From positions 62,001-126,000 of the forward strand of contig NZ_SLVY01000007.1 of the NCBI RefSeq assembly GCF_004345605.1: a stretch of 64,000 bases of DNA, read 5' to 3'. This DNA is from Rhodococcus sp. SMB37 (GTDB lineage Bacteria; Actinomycetota; Actinomycetes; Mycobacteriales; Mycobacteriaceae). Positions 44,788-54,267 of this stretch are shown piece after piece (the stretch's first letter is position 1; each line of letters starts with the position of its first letter). The notes under the pieces were generated by a model, which saw only the letters and a program-made list of their open reading frames with translations, was not told where the DNA came from and did not search any database. Made by a program: the position numbers and the translations under genes.

Positions 44788-46116
44788 ATGCGCAACGACG
44801 CCCTGAACCGCTCGGACCTACCGCAGCCACGGTGGGCTCGCGGCCCCGTGCGTCCGCTCCGGTTCCCGCAGTACAGGGTGCTGGCACTTGCGCTGTCGCT
44901 GGGCCTGATAGCCGCCGGTATGTGGTTGATTGCTCTGGTGTGGCTGGTCATCGAGATCGGCGGTGGGCCCGCACAACTGTCGCTGGTGGCCGTCGGCCCA
45001 GCACTGGGGATCGTGCTCACGAGCCTCGCGGGCGGCGTGCTGGCCGACCGTGTGCCACAGCGCAAGATTCTGATCTCGGTGTTCACCGTGAAGGCAGTCA
45101 TGGTGGTCGTCGCCACCACGCTGGCCTGGACCGACCGCATCGAGTTCTGGCATCTTGCGCTCATCGGACTCGCGGTGGGCATGGCGGACGGATTCGAATA
45201 TCCGGCCTATTCGGCACTTCTTCCGTCCATCGTTCCGCCGGGTGACCTGCTGGCAGCCAACGGAATCGAAGGGATGATCCGTCCGGCCTTCATGCAAGGG
45301 CTGGGCCCGGTGTTTGCCGGTGCGGCCATCGCGTCGTACTCCCCCACCGCGGCGCTCGCGTTGGTGGCGATCCTCGAAGCGGTCACCGCAGCGTTCCTGT
45401 TCAGGTTGCGACCGACCCCGCTTCGGCGCGACCTGTCTACGGATCAGGAGCTCCACCCCTTGCGTGCTGCCACCATCGATCTCGCCGACGGCTTCCGTTA
45501 CATGGTGCGCACGCCGTGGCTGCTCGCCACTCTCCTGTTCGGATCCGCGATCACGTTCGTCCTGATGGGTCCGATCGAAGTTCTGATCCCGTTCGCCATC
45601 AAGGCGATTCCCGGCGGCGGAGCCGGAGATCATGCGCTGGTTCTGGCCGCATTCGGGGTGGGCGGCGCGTTGGGTTCGCTGGCCATGGCCTCCTGGTCCC
45701 TCCCTCGCCGGTATCTGACGACGATGATGGTGATGTGGGGTCTCGGCGCCGTGCCGTTGGTGGCCGTGGGCATGACCGGGTCGATCGCGGTCATGGTGGT
45801 GGCGGTGTTCATCGTGGGGGTGCTGTTCTCGGCGCCGACGGTGATCTGGGGCACTCTCCTGCAGCGGCGCGTGCCGGCGCACCTGCTGGGACGGGTCTCG
45901 AGCCTGGACTTCTTCGTCTCGCTCGTGTTCATGCCGCTCTCGATGGCGGTGGCCGGTCCGATCGCGCTCGCAGTGGGCCTGGTGCCGACATTCGTGCTCG
46001 CAGGAACGCTGCCCATCGTCGCCGCGGTGATCACGATCGTGGTGGCGCGGATGCGTCGCGACGAGATCGAGAATCCGCTGGATGTTCCGGTGGACCCGAC
46101 ACTCCCCCGCCGCTAG
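44788..46116 (+). CDS. Major facilitator superfamily exporter (EntS/DHA3-like)
   Basis: A 442-residue transporter with about twelve membrane segments. It has the EntS/Tap-type architecture: FPQYRVLALALSLGLIAAGM start, GGVLADRVPQRKILI (motif A variant), PAYSALLPSIVPPGDLLAANG and a long second half ending in GRVSSLDFFVSLVFMPL. Such carriers export drugs or siderophores. GGAGAG lies 10 bp before ATG 44788. The MerR-type promoter indicates induction by a toxic or redox-active compound. Confidence 0.9.
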   Translation: MRNDALNRSDLPQPRWARGPVRPLRFPQYRVLALALSLGLIAAGMWLIALVWLVIEIGGGPAQLSLVAVGPALGIVLTSLAGGVLADRVPQRKILISVFTVKAVMVVVATTLAWTDRIEFWHLALIGLAVGMADGFEYPAYSALLPSIVPPGDLLAANGIEGMIRPAFMQGLGPVFAGAAIASYSPTAALALVAILEAVTAAFLFRLRPTPLRRDLSTDQELHPLRAATIDLADGFRYMVRTPWLLATLLFGSAITFVLMGPIEVLIPFAIKAIPGGGAGDHALVLAAFGVGGALGSLAMASWSLPRRYLTTMMVMWGLGAVPLVAVGMTGSIAVMVVAVFIVGVLFSAPTVIWGTLLQRRVPAHLLGRVSSLDFFVSLVFMPLSMAVAGPIALAVGLVPTFVLAGTLPIVAAVITIVVARMRRDEIENPLDVPVDPTLPRR

Positions 46117-46131
46117 CTGCATCCGCTCTGT

Positions 46132-47808
46132 TCACCCACGACGCAATTCCCGTCGGAGGAGTTTGCCGCTGGCATTCTTGGGCAACTCATCGAGAATCAC
46201 CACCGATCGCGGATACTTGTAGGCCGCCATCCGATCCCGGCAATAGGCGATCAGCTCCTCGGAGCTCACGGCCGCATTCGGCACCAACGAGACGAACGCC
46301 TTGACCGTCTCCCCGCGGTACTCGTCCGGCACTCCGACGACAGAGGCCTCCCGCACGGCCGGGTGCTGGTAGAGCACGTCCTCGACATCACGCGGCACCA
46401 CCTTGTATCCGCCGGCATTGATCAGATCCTTGATCCGGTCCACCACGAACAGCCACCCCTCGCCGGTCACCTTGCCGAGATCACCCGTGTGCAACCAGCC
46501 ATCACGGATCGCGTGCGCGGACTCCTCGGGCAGCCGCCAGTACCCGGGTACCACCATCGGACCGGCAACGACGATCTCACCGGATTCGCCCGGGCCGAGA
46601 TCTCGGCCGCTGACCGGATCGACGATCCGGACCCGCGCGCCGGGAACAGGAACTCCGACCGACAGCGCACCACTGTCCGGGTCGGTCGGCGGATCGATGT
46701 CGGGGGGTCCGAGGTGTGTCGGAGACGTCGTCTCGGTCATGCCGTAGGCACCACGCAATGTCCACCCCGCGCGGGCACGGATCCGCTCCACCAAGGCCTG
46801 GCCGACCGGCGCGCCGCCCGACGGGGTCTTCGTCAAGGACGAGACGTCGACGGCGTCGAGGGCAGGGTGGGCGGTCAAGGCGATGAAAGCGGTGCCGGCG
46901 CCGATCATGAAGGTGCCTCGCCATCGCTCGATCGCCTGCAGGGTCGCCTCGGCATCGAATCGGTGCAGAAGCACCAGCGGGGCGCCGCTGATGATGTGCA
47001 CACCGAAGCCGGCGACGAGCCCGGTGATGTGGAAGACCGGTGCGAGACCGATGATCACATCACGCTCGGGCTGCAGATCCCACCACCGCGAGTACACGGT
47101 GGAGCTGTGCACCATCGCGCTGTGGCTGTTCATCGCACCCTTGGAACGTCCCGTCGTGCCGGAGGTGTACGTGAGCGCGGCGATATCACTGGATCGTGGG
47201 GTCTCGGGTTCCGGGCGGCGGTCGCGGTACTCGTGGGTGAGGGTGCGCCAGTCCAGCGTGTCCGCGAACGATGTTCGTGCCGGCACCTGGTGTGCGACGG
47301 CGGGCGGCATGGTCGCGTTCGGGGTCATGTCGAGGGGGTGGGTGGTGATCACGGTCTGCAGTGCCGTCTCGTCGCGGATGCCGGCGACGACCGTCTCGTA
47401 GAGGCTGTCGAGGCAGATCAATGTCGAGGCTCCGGAGTCGGTGAGGATATGGCGCAGTTCCTCGGCTCGCAGCATCGGGTTGACGGCAACGGGAACGGCA
47501 CGCAGCTTCCATGCGGCCAGGAGCGAGACCAGCCACTGCGGGTCGTTCTGCAGGTAGAGAGCAACTCGATCGGTCGCGTCGAGTCCGTTGTCGTGCAGTG
47601 CGACGGCCAATGAGTCTGCTGCTCGGTCGATGTCTGCGAATGTCAGTGTGGTGTCGAAGTAGTGCACCGCGGGGTCATGCGGGCGGGTGTGTACGTGTTC
47701 GTTCCACGCGGCGAGCATCGACGAATGGGCCCCGGTCAGGCCGGGTGACACGGATTCGGGGTAGTGCTTCGTCCATGGGGGCACAGCAGCGTCCATTCGA
47801 TCCACCAT
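46132..47808 (-). CDS. Acyl-CoA synthetase/ligase (class I adenylate-forming), first copy
   Basis: A ligase of about 558 residues that activates a carboxylate as acyl-AMP then acyl-CoA. Motifs are LTYTSGTTGRSKGAM (P-loop), GAYGMTETTSPTHLG, HTGDLGKVTGEGWLFVVDR, and the catalytic Lys in ELPKNASGKLLRRELRRG. ATG 47808 or 47796 could be the start; neither has a strong site. It is divergent from the LuxR regulator at 48068, with about 260 bp of shared control DNA. Substrate unknown: fatty, aromatic or terpenoid acid. Confidence 0.9.
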   Translation of the reverse strand: MVDRMDAAVPPWTKHYPESVSPGLTGAHSSMLAAWNEHVHTRPHDPAVHYFDTTLTFADIDRAADSLAVALHDNGLDATDRVALYLQNDPQWLVSLLAAWKLRAVPVAVNPMLRAEELRHILTDSGASTLICLDSLYETVVAGIRDETALQTVITTHPLDMTPNATMPPAVAHQVPARTSFADTLDWRTLTHEYRDRRPEPETPRSSDIAALTYTSGTTGRSKGAMNSHSAMVHSSTVYSRWWDLQPERDVIIGLAPVFHITGLVAGFGVHIISGAPLVLLHRFDAEATLQAIERWRGTFMIGAGTAFIALTAHPALDAVDVSSLTKTPSGGAPVGQALVERIRARAGWTLRGAYGMTETTSPTHLGPPDIDPPTDPDSGALSVGVPVPGARVRIVDPVSGRDLGPGESGEIVVAGPMVVPGYWRLPEESAHAIRDGWLHTGDLGKVTGEGWLFVVDRIKDLINAGGYKVVPRDVEDVLYQHPAVREASVVGVPDEYRGETVKAFVSLVPNAAVSSEELIAYCRDRMAAYKYPRSVVILDELPKNASGKLLRRELRRG

Positions 47809-47993
47809 TCTTCGTCTCGGCTGCGCGAAGCTCGTCACCTGCGCAGTTCTTTCTGGGAGTCCCGGAACGCCGGCGCAGCGTCTCTCTTGGCCGATCACAG
47901 ATCGTCACAACCGAACGCTCGTTCTCCACTACTACCATTCTGCCCGAGTTCTTCCTGTGATCTGCATGGATACAGCCTCCTCTCGCGTATGTG

Positions 47994-48026
47994 TTGACAA
48001 TCGATCGTTAGGCACGCAACGATCGA
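47994..48026 (+). promoter_or_regulatory. -35 box with adjacent 26-bp inverted repeat before the LuxR gene
   Basis: The sequence ttgaca (47994-47999) is followed directly by tcgatcgtt-N8-aacgatcga (48001-48026), perfect 9-bp arms. This is in the divergent region between the CoA-ligase and LuxR genes and could be the LuxR-type regulator's operator, controlling both directions. No clear -10 is seen. Confidence 0.55.
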
Positions 48027-48067
48027 CATGAGGTAGGTCACATTCGAGCCAGGAGAATGGATCGTTG

Positions 48068-48871
48068 ATGAAACGCCGAGCGTGGCAGGACCAGCTGTCC
48101 AGGAAACAGATGCTCGGGATCCTGACGGTGCTCGACCAGTGCGAAGAATCCGGGGGCGGCCACGCCTTCAAGGAAGGGCTGGTCGATGCGATATCCACGT
48201 ATTTCGGGGTTCGCGACGTGACGTTCTTCCACGGGAGGACGTTCCCGGACATCTTCGATGATCCGGCGCCTCTGCTGACCGGAGCTGCTTCACCGCTGCT
48301 GCCCACCTACCACGACCGATGGCGCGACAAGGACATCTTCGCGTTGCCGTTGTCCCGCCGAGTCTTGACCACATCCGGATTCGCGTCTCTCGATGAGTTG
48401 TCACACTTGCCGTCGCCGCAGCGGTCGTACGTCGTCGACTATCTCCGTCCCCACGATATGTACACCGCATCCGCGCTCCACCTCCCACTCGCCGATGGTG
48501 AGGCCCTGATCGGCATGTTCGGCACGGTCCGTCCGTGGGATGAGTCCGATCTGGTCGCGATGCGCGTTCTCGCACGGCAATTGCGTACGCGGACAGTGAC
48601 AGTCGCGGCAGCCGAACAACCCGTGGATCCACTGAAGGGGCTCACGCCGCGCCAACTCGAGGTCGCAGAACTGGTCAGCGACGGACTGAGCAATTCCGAG
48701 ATCGCGGAGAGGTTGGTCCTGTCCGAGTTGTCGGTCAAGAAGTACATCAGTCGGATCTTCGACTCGACGGGCCATCGCAATCGGTCGGAACTGGCCATCG
48801 CGGTGCTACGTCGCGGCCACCGGTCGCAAGCCACAACGCGGCAGGGACCTCACGGCTCGCACCCGAAGTGA
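48068..48871 (+). CDS. LuxR-family transcriptional regulator
   Basis: A 267-residue regulator with an N-terminal sensing region (about 1-185) that resembles a GAF-like fold, and a C-terminal LuxR helix-turn-helix (about 197-255): LTPRQLEVAELVSDGLSNSE then LSVKKYISRIFDSTGHRNRS. There is no receiver Asp pattern, so a ligand is probably sensed directly. AGGAGAA lies about 12 bp before ATG 48068; a TTG three bases earlier is an alternative. It probably controls the divergent CoA-ligase and perhaps the monooxygenase operon. Confidence 0.88.
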   Translation: MKRRAWQDQLSRKQMLGILTVLDQCEESGGGHAFKEGLVDAISTYFGVRDVTFFHGRTFPDIFDDPAPLLTGAASPLLPTYHDRWRDKDIFALPLSRRVLTTSGFASLDELSHLPSPQRSYVVDYLRPHDMYTASALHLPLADGEALIGMFGTVRPWDESDLVAMRVLARQLRTRTVTVAAAEQPVDPLKGLTPRQLEVAELVSDGLSNSEIAERLVLSELSVKKYISRIFDSTGHRNRSELAIAVLRRGHRSQATTRQGPHGSHPK

Positions 48872-49003
48872 CATGAGATGCCCCGGTCGAGTCGAGTCGT
48901 CCGACCCGGTGCCGCGTCCACCCGCACCTGCACACAGTACCCAGCGCATCCGTGGGATCGTCGACCGTCTGCGACAGGCCGAGAGCAGCGGTCGGCTCCG
49001 CGG

Positions 49004-49540
49004 TCATCGGTGTGCCCGCAGCCCGTGGAACAGCGACCGATGGAAAACCAGCGGGTCGCTCGTGGCTGGAACGACCAGCGCGCCCACTCCTCCGACGACA
49101 AATCGGTGATCGCCGATCGCGCGATGCTCGTCGACGGTGCAATCGATCCAGGCGTGTGCACCGGCCAACCGTGGTGATCCATTGATCGAGGGGGTCCAGT
49201 CGACACCCTCGAACTTGTCGGAACCACTGCGCGCGAACACACGCGCCAGGGAGTGTTGATCCTCCGACAGCACGTTGACACAGAACTCACTGTTGCCCAG
49301 GACGTGCGGCAGAGTGGTCGAGTTGTGTCCGGCAAAGAATCCGACCAGCGGCGGCTCGATCGAGATCGAGGTGAAGGATCCCACGGTCATTCCCACCGGA
49401 GCCCCTGAAGAATCGATCGAGGTGATGACCACGACCCCGGAACCGAAATGCGCCAACACCTCTCGAAAACGAGTGCGGACAGCCGATGGGTCGACGGCGT
49501 TGATGATGTGGATATCCTCTGCTGTGCGGTGGATGTTCAT
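49004..49540 (-). CDS. Flavin reductase family protein (FMN-binding)
   Basis: A 178-residue flavin reductase-like protein (split-barrel FMN-binding). Motifs are FGSGVVVITSIDSSGAPVGM, VGSFTSISIEPPLVGFFAGH, FCVNVLSEDQHSLARVFARS and the ending GDHRFVVGGVGAL. Such enzymes supply reduced flavin to two-component monooxygenases. AAGGAG lies four bases before ATG 49540. It is the third gene of the operon monooxygenase-SRPBCC-reductase, which strongly supports partnership with the luciferase-like enzyme. Confidence 0.92.
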   Translation of the reverse strand: MNIHRTAEDIHIINAVDPSAVRTRFREVLAHFGSGVVVITSIDSSGAPVGMTVGSFTSISIEPPLVGFFAGHNSTTLPHVLGNSEFCVNVLSEDQHSLARVFARSGSDKFEGVDWTPSINGSPRLAGAHAWIDCTVDEHRAIGDHRFVVGGVGALVVPATSDPLVFHRSLFHGLRAHR

Positions 49541-49604
49541 GCGGCTCCTTCCGATACCCGCGGAGGTCGGTGCGGCACACACGGCCGCACCGACCTCCGC
49601 GGCG

Positions 49605-50018
49605 TCAGACGGGGACAACCTTGGCCTTCAACTCGCCGAGGGCGTCGGAGTAGATTCCCGCGATCGCCGTAGCGAGGCCGGCCTCCACATCGGTGGACTC
49701 GGCACCGAATTCGGCCGCCCAGCGCACCGTGCAGCCGAGGCTGCCGGTCTCGACCACCGCGACCGTCGAGCGGTAGTGGCGCAAGGGAAGTGGGCCGTCG
49801 ATGTACTCGTAGGTGTAACTCCGCTCACTGTCGTCGAACTCGACGATCCGTTCGCGTGCGGGTTCTCCATCCGTGAACACCACGTGCCGTACGTTTCCTT
49901 CCATTCGAGACGATCTGATGGCCGGGATCCACGAGGCCACCTCACCGGTGCTGCCGATCCAATTCCACACCGCCTCAGCAGATACAGGGAAATCACGCTG
50001 TACTTCGATACTCGCCAT
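49605..50018 (-). CDS. SRPBCC family protein in the monooxygenase operon
   Basis: A 137-residue START-like protein: IEVQRDFPVSAEAVWNWIGS, then IVEFDDSERSYTYEYIDGPL and a C-terminal helix (LATAIAGIYSDALGELKAKV). These proteins bind hydrophobic ligands. ATG 50018 is preferred; a GTG at 50024 would overlap the stop of the upstream gene as GTGA. It is flanked by the monooxygenase and reductase genes, so it may present or sequester the substrate or product. Confidence 0.85.
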   Translation of the reverse strand: MASIEVQRDFPVSAEAVWNWIGSTGEVASWIPAIRSSRMEGNVRHVVFTDGEPARERIVEFDDSERSYTYEYIDGPLPLRHYRSTVAVVETGSLGCTVRWAAEFGAESTDVEAGLATAIAGIYSDALGELKAKVVPV

Positions 50019-50020
50019 CG

Positions 50021-51190
50021 TCACGCCCGCCCGAGCTCCGCTTCGTACTTCTTGGTCATGTGCTCGACAGCCTTCACATGTTCGGCGGCCTGCCCCTCAC
50101 GAACTGCCTGCGCGCGTTCGGCCGCATCGATCATCGGCTGCGCCTGCCCCTGGAAGTGCGGCATGACATCTTGGGCAAACAACTCGTACGAGCGACGTGT
50201 GGCCTGCGGGTTCGCCCAGTCGTGCCCTTGGAGCAGCAGCGTGCCGAATCCGCCGGATTGATCGATCAGACGCTGCACCTGCTCGCGTGCTTCCTCCGCG
50301 GTACCGATGACACCGATGCCCGAGGTGTTGATGAAGTCGATCATCTCGTGCTTGTTCGTGCCGCGCACGTCCATCTGAGGGAAGGCGGCCACATGCTGGA
50401 GGTAGTTGAACCAGTATTCGATGCCGTGCTCGACGTCCCGGTATGCCTGTTCCTTGGTTTCTGCGAGGTGGAATGGTCCCACCAGGCGCCACGTCGATCG
50501 ATCGACTTCGTCGCTTCGCCCGGACAGCGCGGCGAACTCCTCGAGCATTCCCCAATGATGCTGCAAGGCACTGAATCCGTCGGCCGTCAGTGTTGCGGCA
50601 ATCGAGAGCAGGCCGATTCCGTACTTGCCCGCGAGCCGTGCACCGGTCGGAGATGCGATCGCCGCCACCACGACGTCGAACAGCGGCTCCGAGTAGGGCG
50701 CCATCTGGATCTTCGCATCGAAGAGTTCGTGGGTCCGGGTCTTGGCCGTGACGGTCTCGCCTCGGAGCAGCCGCATGATGATGTCGGTGTTCTCCGCCAA
50801 CAACTCCCGGGTGTCGATCTGCGACAGACCGAGCATGGCAGCATCTGTGGGCAACGAGCCCGGCCCCAGCCCGAACAGCACGCGACCCCGCGTCAAGTGG
50901 TCGAGCATGACCATTCGTTCGGCCGCCCACAACGGGTTGTGATACGACACCGAGGTGACTCCGGTGCCGAGCTTGATCCGGTTGGTGCGCTCGCCGGCAG
51001 CCGCGATCATGATCTCGGGTGAGGCATAGATTTCGGCGCCTGCAGAGTGGTGTTCGCCGAACCACGCCTCGTCGTATCCCAATTGCTCGAGATATTCCAC
51101 CAATTCCAGATCGCGCTGAAGCAGCAGCGTGGGATTCTGCCCCGGCTGGTGGATCGGGGCGAGGAAGGTACCGAATTTCAACCTGCTCAT
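50021..51190 (-). CDS. LLM-class flavin-dependent monooxygenase (limonene-monooxygenase-like)
   Basis: A 389-residue luciferase-like monooxygenase. It opens RLKFGTFLAPIHQPGQNPTL and has YDEAWFGEHHSAGAEIYASP, RIKLGTGVTSVSYHNPLWAAE and GRVLFGLGPGSLPTDAAMLG, typical of the LimB-like group of Rhodococcus. It uses FMNH2 and oxygen. AGGGAG lies six bases before ATG 51190. The following SRPBCC and flavin-reductase genes form a complete two-component system. Substrate could be a terpene, ketone or alkane; not readable. Confidence 0.9.
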   Translation of the reverse strand: MSRLKFGTFLAPIHQPGQNPTLLLQRDLELVEYLEQLGYDEAWFGEHHSAGAEIYASPEIMIAAAGERTNRIKLGTGVTSVSYHNPLWAAERMVMLDHLTRGRVLFGLGPGSLPTDAAMLGLSQIDTRELLAENTDIIMRLLRGETVTAKTRTHELFDAKIQMAPYSEPLFDVVVAAIASPTGARLAGKYGIGLLSIAATLTADGFSALQHHWGMLEEFAALSGRSDEVDRSTWRLVGPFHLAETKEQAYRDVEHGIEYWFNYLQHVAAFPQMDVRGTNKHEMIDFINTSGIGVIGTAEEAREQVQRLIDQSGGFGTLLLQGHDWANPQATRRSYELFAQDVMPHFQGQAQPMIDAAERAQAVREGQAAEHVKAVEHMTKKYEAELGRA

Positions 51191-51415
51191 GTGACGCTCC
51201 CTATGACTGTGACGCGAGTAGTTCAGAAGGAACGCTATGACCTGGAACACAGGCTGAGTAGTCCGCGAAAGTAGACACCTGGAGGCAGCAGATTTCCGGC
51301 TCGGACGGCATCCCCACTCCACCGCGAACGAAGGGCAGCCACGATGGACATCGGATGATCTCGGCGCCACGCAGTAGGCTTCCGATCGACATCACCGCCG
51401 GAACCGGGAGACGCC

Positions 51416-52060
51416 GTGCCCCATCTGTTGCAGCTCGATTCGTCCGCCGACCTGCAGAACTCCGTATCCCGAAGCCTGACCGGTCTGTTCGCCGACACCT
51501 GGCGCTCACTCGGCGACGAGCACACAGTGCTCGTCCGGGATCTGCACCGCTCACCGCTGCCCCACCTACCCGACGCCGGCCTGCATTACGCAGCGCGACT
51601 GCGCACCAGCACAGAGCGGCCGGATCCCGATGCCGAGGCATTGCAGGCGGAGTTGATCGCCGAGGTCACGAACGCGGACGTCCTCGTCGTCGGTGCACCG
51701 ATGTACAACTGGTCGCTGCCGTCGACTCTCAAGGCCTGGATCGACTACATCCACGTGCTCGGCACCACCGTGCCGTTCGACACTCCGGATAGACCGTTCG
51801 CCGGCAAACCGGTGGTGATCGTGTCGAGTCGCGGCAACACCTATGCGCCCGGCACGCCGGGCGAAGGAACCGACTCGGTGATCCCGCCGCTCCAGCAGAC
51901 ACTGGGCACCTCGCTCGGCATGTCGGTGTCGGTCGTGACAGCGGAACTCACCCTTGCCGAGAGAATTCCACCGTTGGCACCGCTCGCCGGGCAGGCCGCG
52001 GAGAGTCTCGCCGCCGCGCAGGACATGGTGCGTGCCCTCGCGACGAAGCTGGGTTCCTGA
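51416..52060 (+). CDS. FMN-dependent NADH:azoreductase/quinone reductase
   Basis: A 214-residue flavodoxin-fold reductase of the AzoR family: [20 protein letters not shown] start, [20 protein letters not shown] (FMN contact) and [11 protein letters not shown]. It reduces quinones and azo compounds. GTG 51416 is preceded by gggag. It is divergent from the monooxygenase operon, with about 225 bp between them, and convergent with the PPOX gene. Confidence 0.88.
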   Translation: MPHLLQLDSSADLQNSVSRSLTGLFADTWRSLGDEHTVLVRDLHRSPLPHLPDAGLHYAARLRTSTERPDPDAEALQAELIAEVTNADVLVVGAPMYNWSLPSTLKAWIDYIHVLGTTVPFDTPDRPFAGKPVVIVSSRGNTYAPGTPGEGTDSVIPPLQQTLGTSLGMSVSVVTAELTLAERIPPLAPLAGQAAESLAAAQDMVRALATKLGS

Positions 52061-52064
52061 CCGG

Positions 52065-52574
52065 CTACCCGAATCGGTGCGTCGTCTGACCGTGCGGCTG
52101 CTTGGCGAAGACCAGCACCTTGCGAGGCGGGATCCGAAACACCCAGGCGAACTCGTCGGCGATACCGAAGCCTCCCTCGCCGACCTCGAAGCGCCATGCG
52201 TCGCCGTATTTGCCGAAGTACGCGGCAGCGATCGCGGTGAGTGCGTCGTGGTCGGTTACGCGGTGGGCTGCCCCTTCGAGCACCACGTCGGTGCCCGAAT
52301 CCCAATCGTTGCGTCCGGTGGTGACTGCGATGCGGGGATCCCGCACCAGGTTGAGGGCCTTCTGTTCACCCGGGCCGACCGTCAGGTGGAAGGCATCGTC
52401 GTGCCAGACGCCCACAAGGGGCGCGACGTGTGGCCGACCGGTCGTATGTATGGTGCTCACCCAGTACAACGGCGCCGACGCGAACAGGGCCTCGGTCTCG
52501 GGCCACGACATGGGTTCGGCGCCAGGTTCGCCGTAACGGGCGTCGATCGTGGTGGTCACTGCAGCTGTGGTCAT
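52065..52574 (-). CDS. Pyridoxamine 5'-phosphate oxidase-like (split-barrel FMN/F420) protein
   Basis: A 169-residue PPOX-fold protein: PLYWVSTIHTTGRPHVAPLV, FHLTVGPGEQKALNLVRDPR and EGAAHRVTDHDALTAIAAAY. The C-terminus ends RIPPRKVLVFAKQPHGQTTH. Such proteins in mycolic-acid bacteria bind FMN, F420 or heme. It is 4 bp from the convergent azoreductase gene and divergent from the ABC-F gene. Confidence 0.85.
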   Translation of the reverse strand: MTTAAVTTTIDARYGEPGAEPMSWPETEALFASAPLYWVSTIHTTGRPHVAPLVGVWHDDAFHLTVGPGEQKALNLVRDPRIAVTTGRNDWDSGTDVVLEGAAHRVTDHDALTAIAAAYFGKYGDAWRFEVGEGGFGIADEFAWVFRIPPRKVLVFAKQPHGQTTHRFG

Positions 52575-52629
52575 ACCGATATCGACCCGCGGCGGACGGC
52601 GAACTCATCGCGACGGCGATAATCGTGGG

Positions 52630-54267
52630 GTGAGCGCAACCCTACATATCAGCGACCTGTCGGCCTCCCGCGGCGAACGCACTCTGTTCGACGGGCTGGA
52701 CCTGACGGTCGCGCCCGGCGATGTGATCGGCCTGGTGGGTGCCAACGGCGCCGGCAAGTCGACCCTGCTCACGACCCTCGCAGGTACGGGCAGCGCCGAC
52801 GTCACCGGCACCGTCACCTCGAGCCCTCCCGATGCGACGATCGGGTACCTCGCGCAGGAACCCGAGCGCGTTCCCGGCGAAACGATCCTCGGTTTCCTGG
52901 GGCGCCGCACCGGCGTCGCCGACGCCGAACACGTCATGAACACGGCGGCCGAAGCGCTGGGGGTCTCCGACGTCGACGACTACACTCCTGCGCTCGAACG
53001 GTGGCTTGCGCTCGGCGGTGCCGATCTGGCGGAACGAGCCGAGAAGGTCGTCGCTGATCTCGGCCTCGACGTGGGTCTCGATGCTCCGATGGAAGGGCTG
53101 TCGGGTGGGCAGGCTGCCCGTGCCGGCCTGGCAGCGCTCTTGCTGTCGCGGTACGACGTGCTGCTCCTCGACGAGCCGACGAACGATCTGGATCTGGCCG
53201 GGCTCGAACAGCTCGAACGGTTCGTCGCCGACACCCGCATCGCGCTGATGGTCATCAGTCACGATCGAGAGTTCCTGGCTCGGACGGTGACAGGAATCGT
53301 CGAACTCGATCCTGTACAGCAGCAGATCTCGGTGTACGACGGGGGTTACGAGGCGTATCTCGTCGAGCGCGACGTCGCGCGTCGACACGCCCGCGAACAG
53401 TACGACGAGTACGCCGACACCAAGTCGGCGCTCGAGGATCGCGCGCAGATGCAACGCAATTGGCTCGAACACGGTGTGCGCAACGCGCGCCGCAAGTCGA
53501 AGGACAACGACAAGGCCGGGCGGAAGGTCCGTGCCGAATCCACCGAGAAGCAGGCGGCGAAGGCCCGGCAGACCCAGCGGCGGATCGAGCGTCTCGAGGT
53601 GGTCGAGGAACCCCGCAAGGAATGGGAACTACGCATGTCGATCGCTGCGGCACCGCGCAGCGGCACGCTGGTCGCGTCGCTCGACGGCGCGGTCGTGACA
53701 CGCGGGGGGTTCTCGCTCGGCCCTGTCACCACGCAGGTCGAGTGGGGCGATCGGATCATCGTCACCGGCCCGAACGGTGCCGGGAAGACGACCCTGCTCC
53801 GCATGCTCCTCGGCACCCTCACACCGGATTCAGGGCGCGCCTCCCTCGGTTCCGGTGTCCTCGTCGGTGAAATAGACCAGGCACGAGCGCTTTTCGAGGG
53901 AGATGAGCCGCTCTTCGAGGCGTTCGGCAGGCAGGTACCCGAGTGGCCGGACGCCGACGTGCGGACGCTGCTCGCGAAGTTCGCCCTCAAGGGTCACCAC
54001 GTCCTGCGACCAGCCGCATCGCTGTCGCCGGGTGAACGAACCCGTGCGGGGCTGGCGTTACTGCAAGCGCGCGGGGTGAATCTGCTGGTCCTCGACGAAC
54101 CCACCAACCATCTCGACCTACCCGCGATCGAACAGCTCGAGGAGGCCATCGAGAGTTTCGACGGGACGCTGCTGCTGGTGACGCACGACCGTCGCATGCT
54201 GGATACCACCCGCGCGACGCGCAGGTGGAGGCTGGGAAGCGGAGAACTGAGCGAGGAGTTGCTGTAG
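52630..54267 (+). CDS. ABC-F family ATPase (ribosome-associated)
   Basis: A 545-residue protein with two ATPase domains and no membrane part. First site: LVGANGAGKSTLLTTLAG, LSGGQAARAGLAALLLS, LLLDEPTNDLD. Second: VTGPNGAGKTTLLRMLLG, LSPGERTRAGLALLQ, LVLDEPTNHLD. The linker (about 255-330) is long, charged and helical, fitting the P-site tRNA interaction motif of ABC-F proteins. GTG 52630 is chosen because the upstream frame has no protein-like sequence. It is followed at once by an S4 gene. Role: translation rescue or antibiotic protection. Confidence 0.92.
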   Translation: MSATLHISDLSASRGERTLFDGLDLTVAPGDVIGLVGANGAGKSTLLTTLAGTGSADVTGTVTSSPPDATIGYLAQEPERVPGETILGFLGRRTGVADAEHVMNTAAEALGVSDVDDYTPALERWLALGGADLAERAEKVVADLGLDVGLDAPMEGLSGGQAARAGLAALLLSRYDVLLLDEPTNDLDLAGLEQLERFVADTRIALMVISHDREFLARTVTGIVELDPVQQQISVYDGGYEAYLVERDVARRHAREQYDEYADTKSALEDRAQMQRNWLEHGVRNARRKSKDNDKAGRKVRAESTEKQAAKARQTQRRIERLEVVEEPRKEWELRMSIAAAPRSGTLVASLDGAVVTRGGFSLGPVTTQVEWGDRIIVTGPNGAGKTTLLRMLLGTLTPDSGRASLGSGVLVGEIDQARALFEGDEPLFEAFGRQVPEWPDADVRTLLAKFALKGHHVLRPAASLSPGERTRAGLALLQARGVNLLVLDEPTNHLDLPAIEQLEEAIESFDGTLLLVTHDRRMLDTTRATRRWRLGSGELSEELL

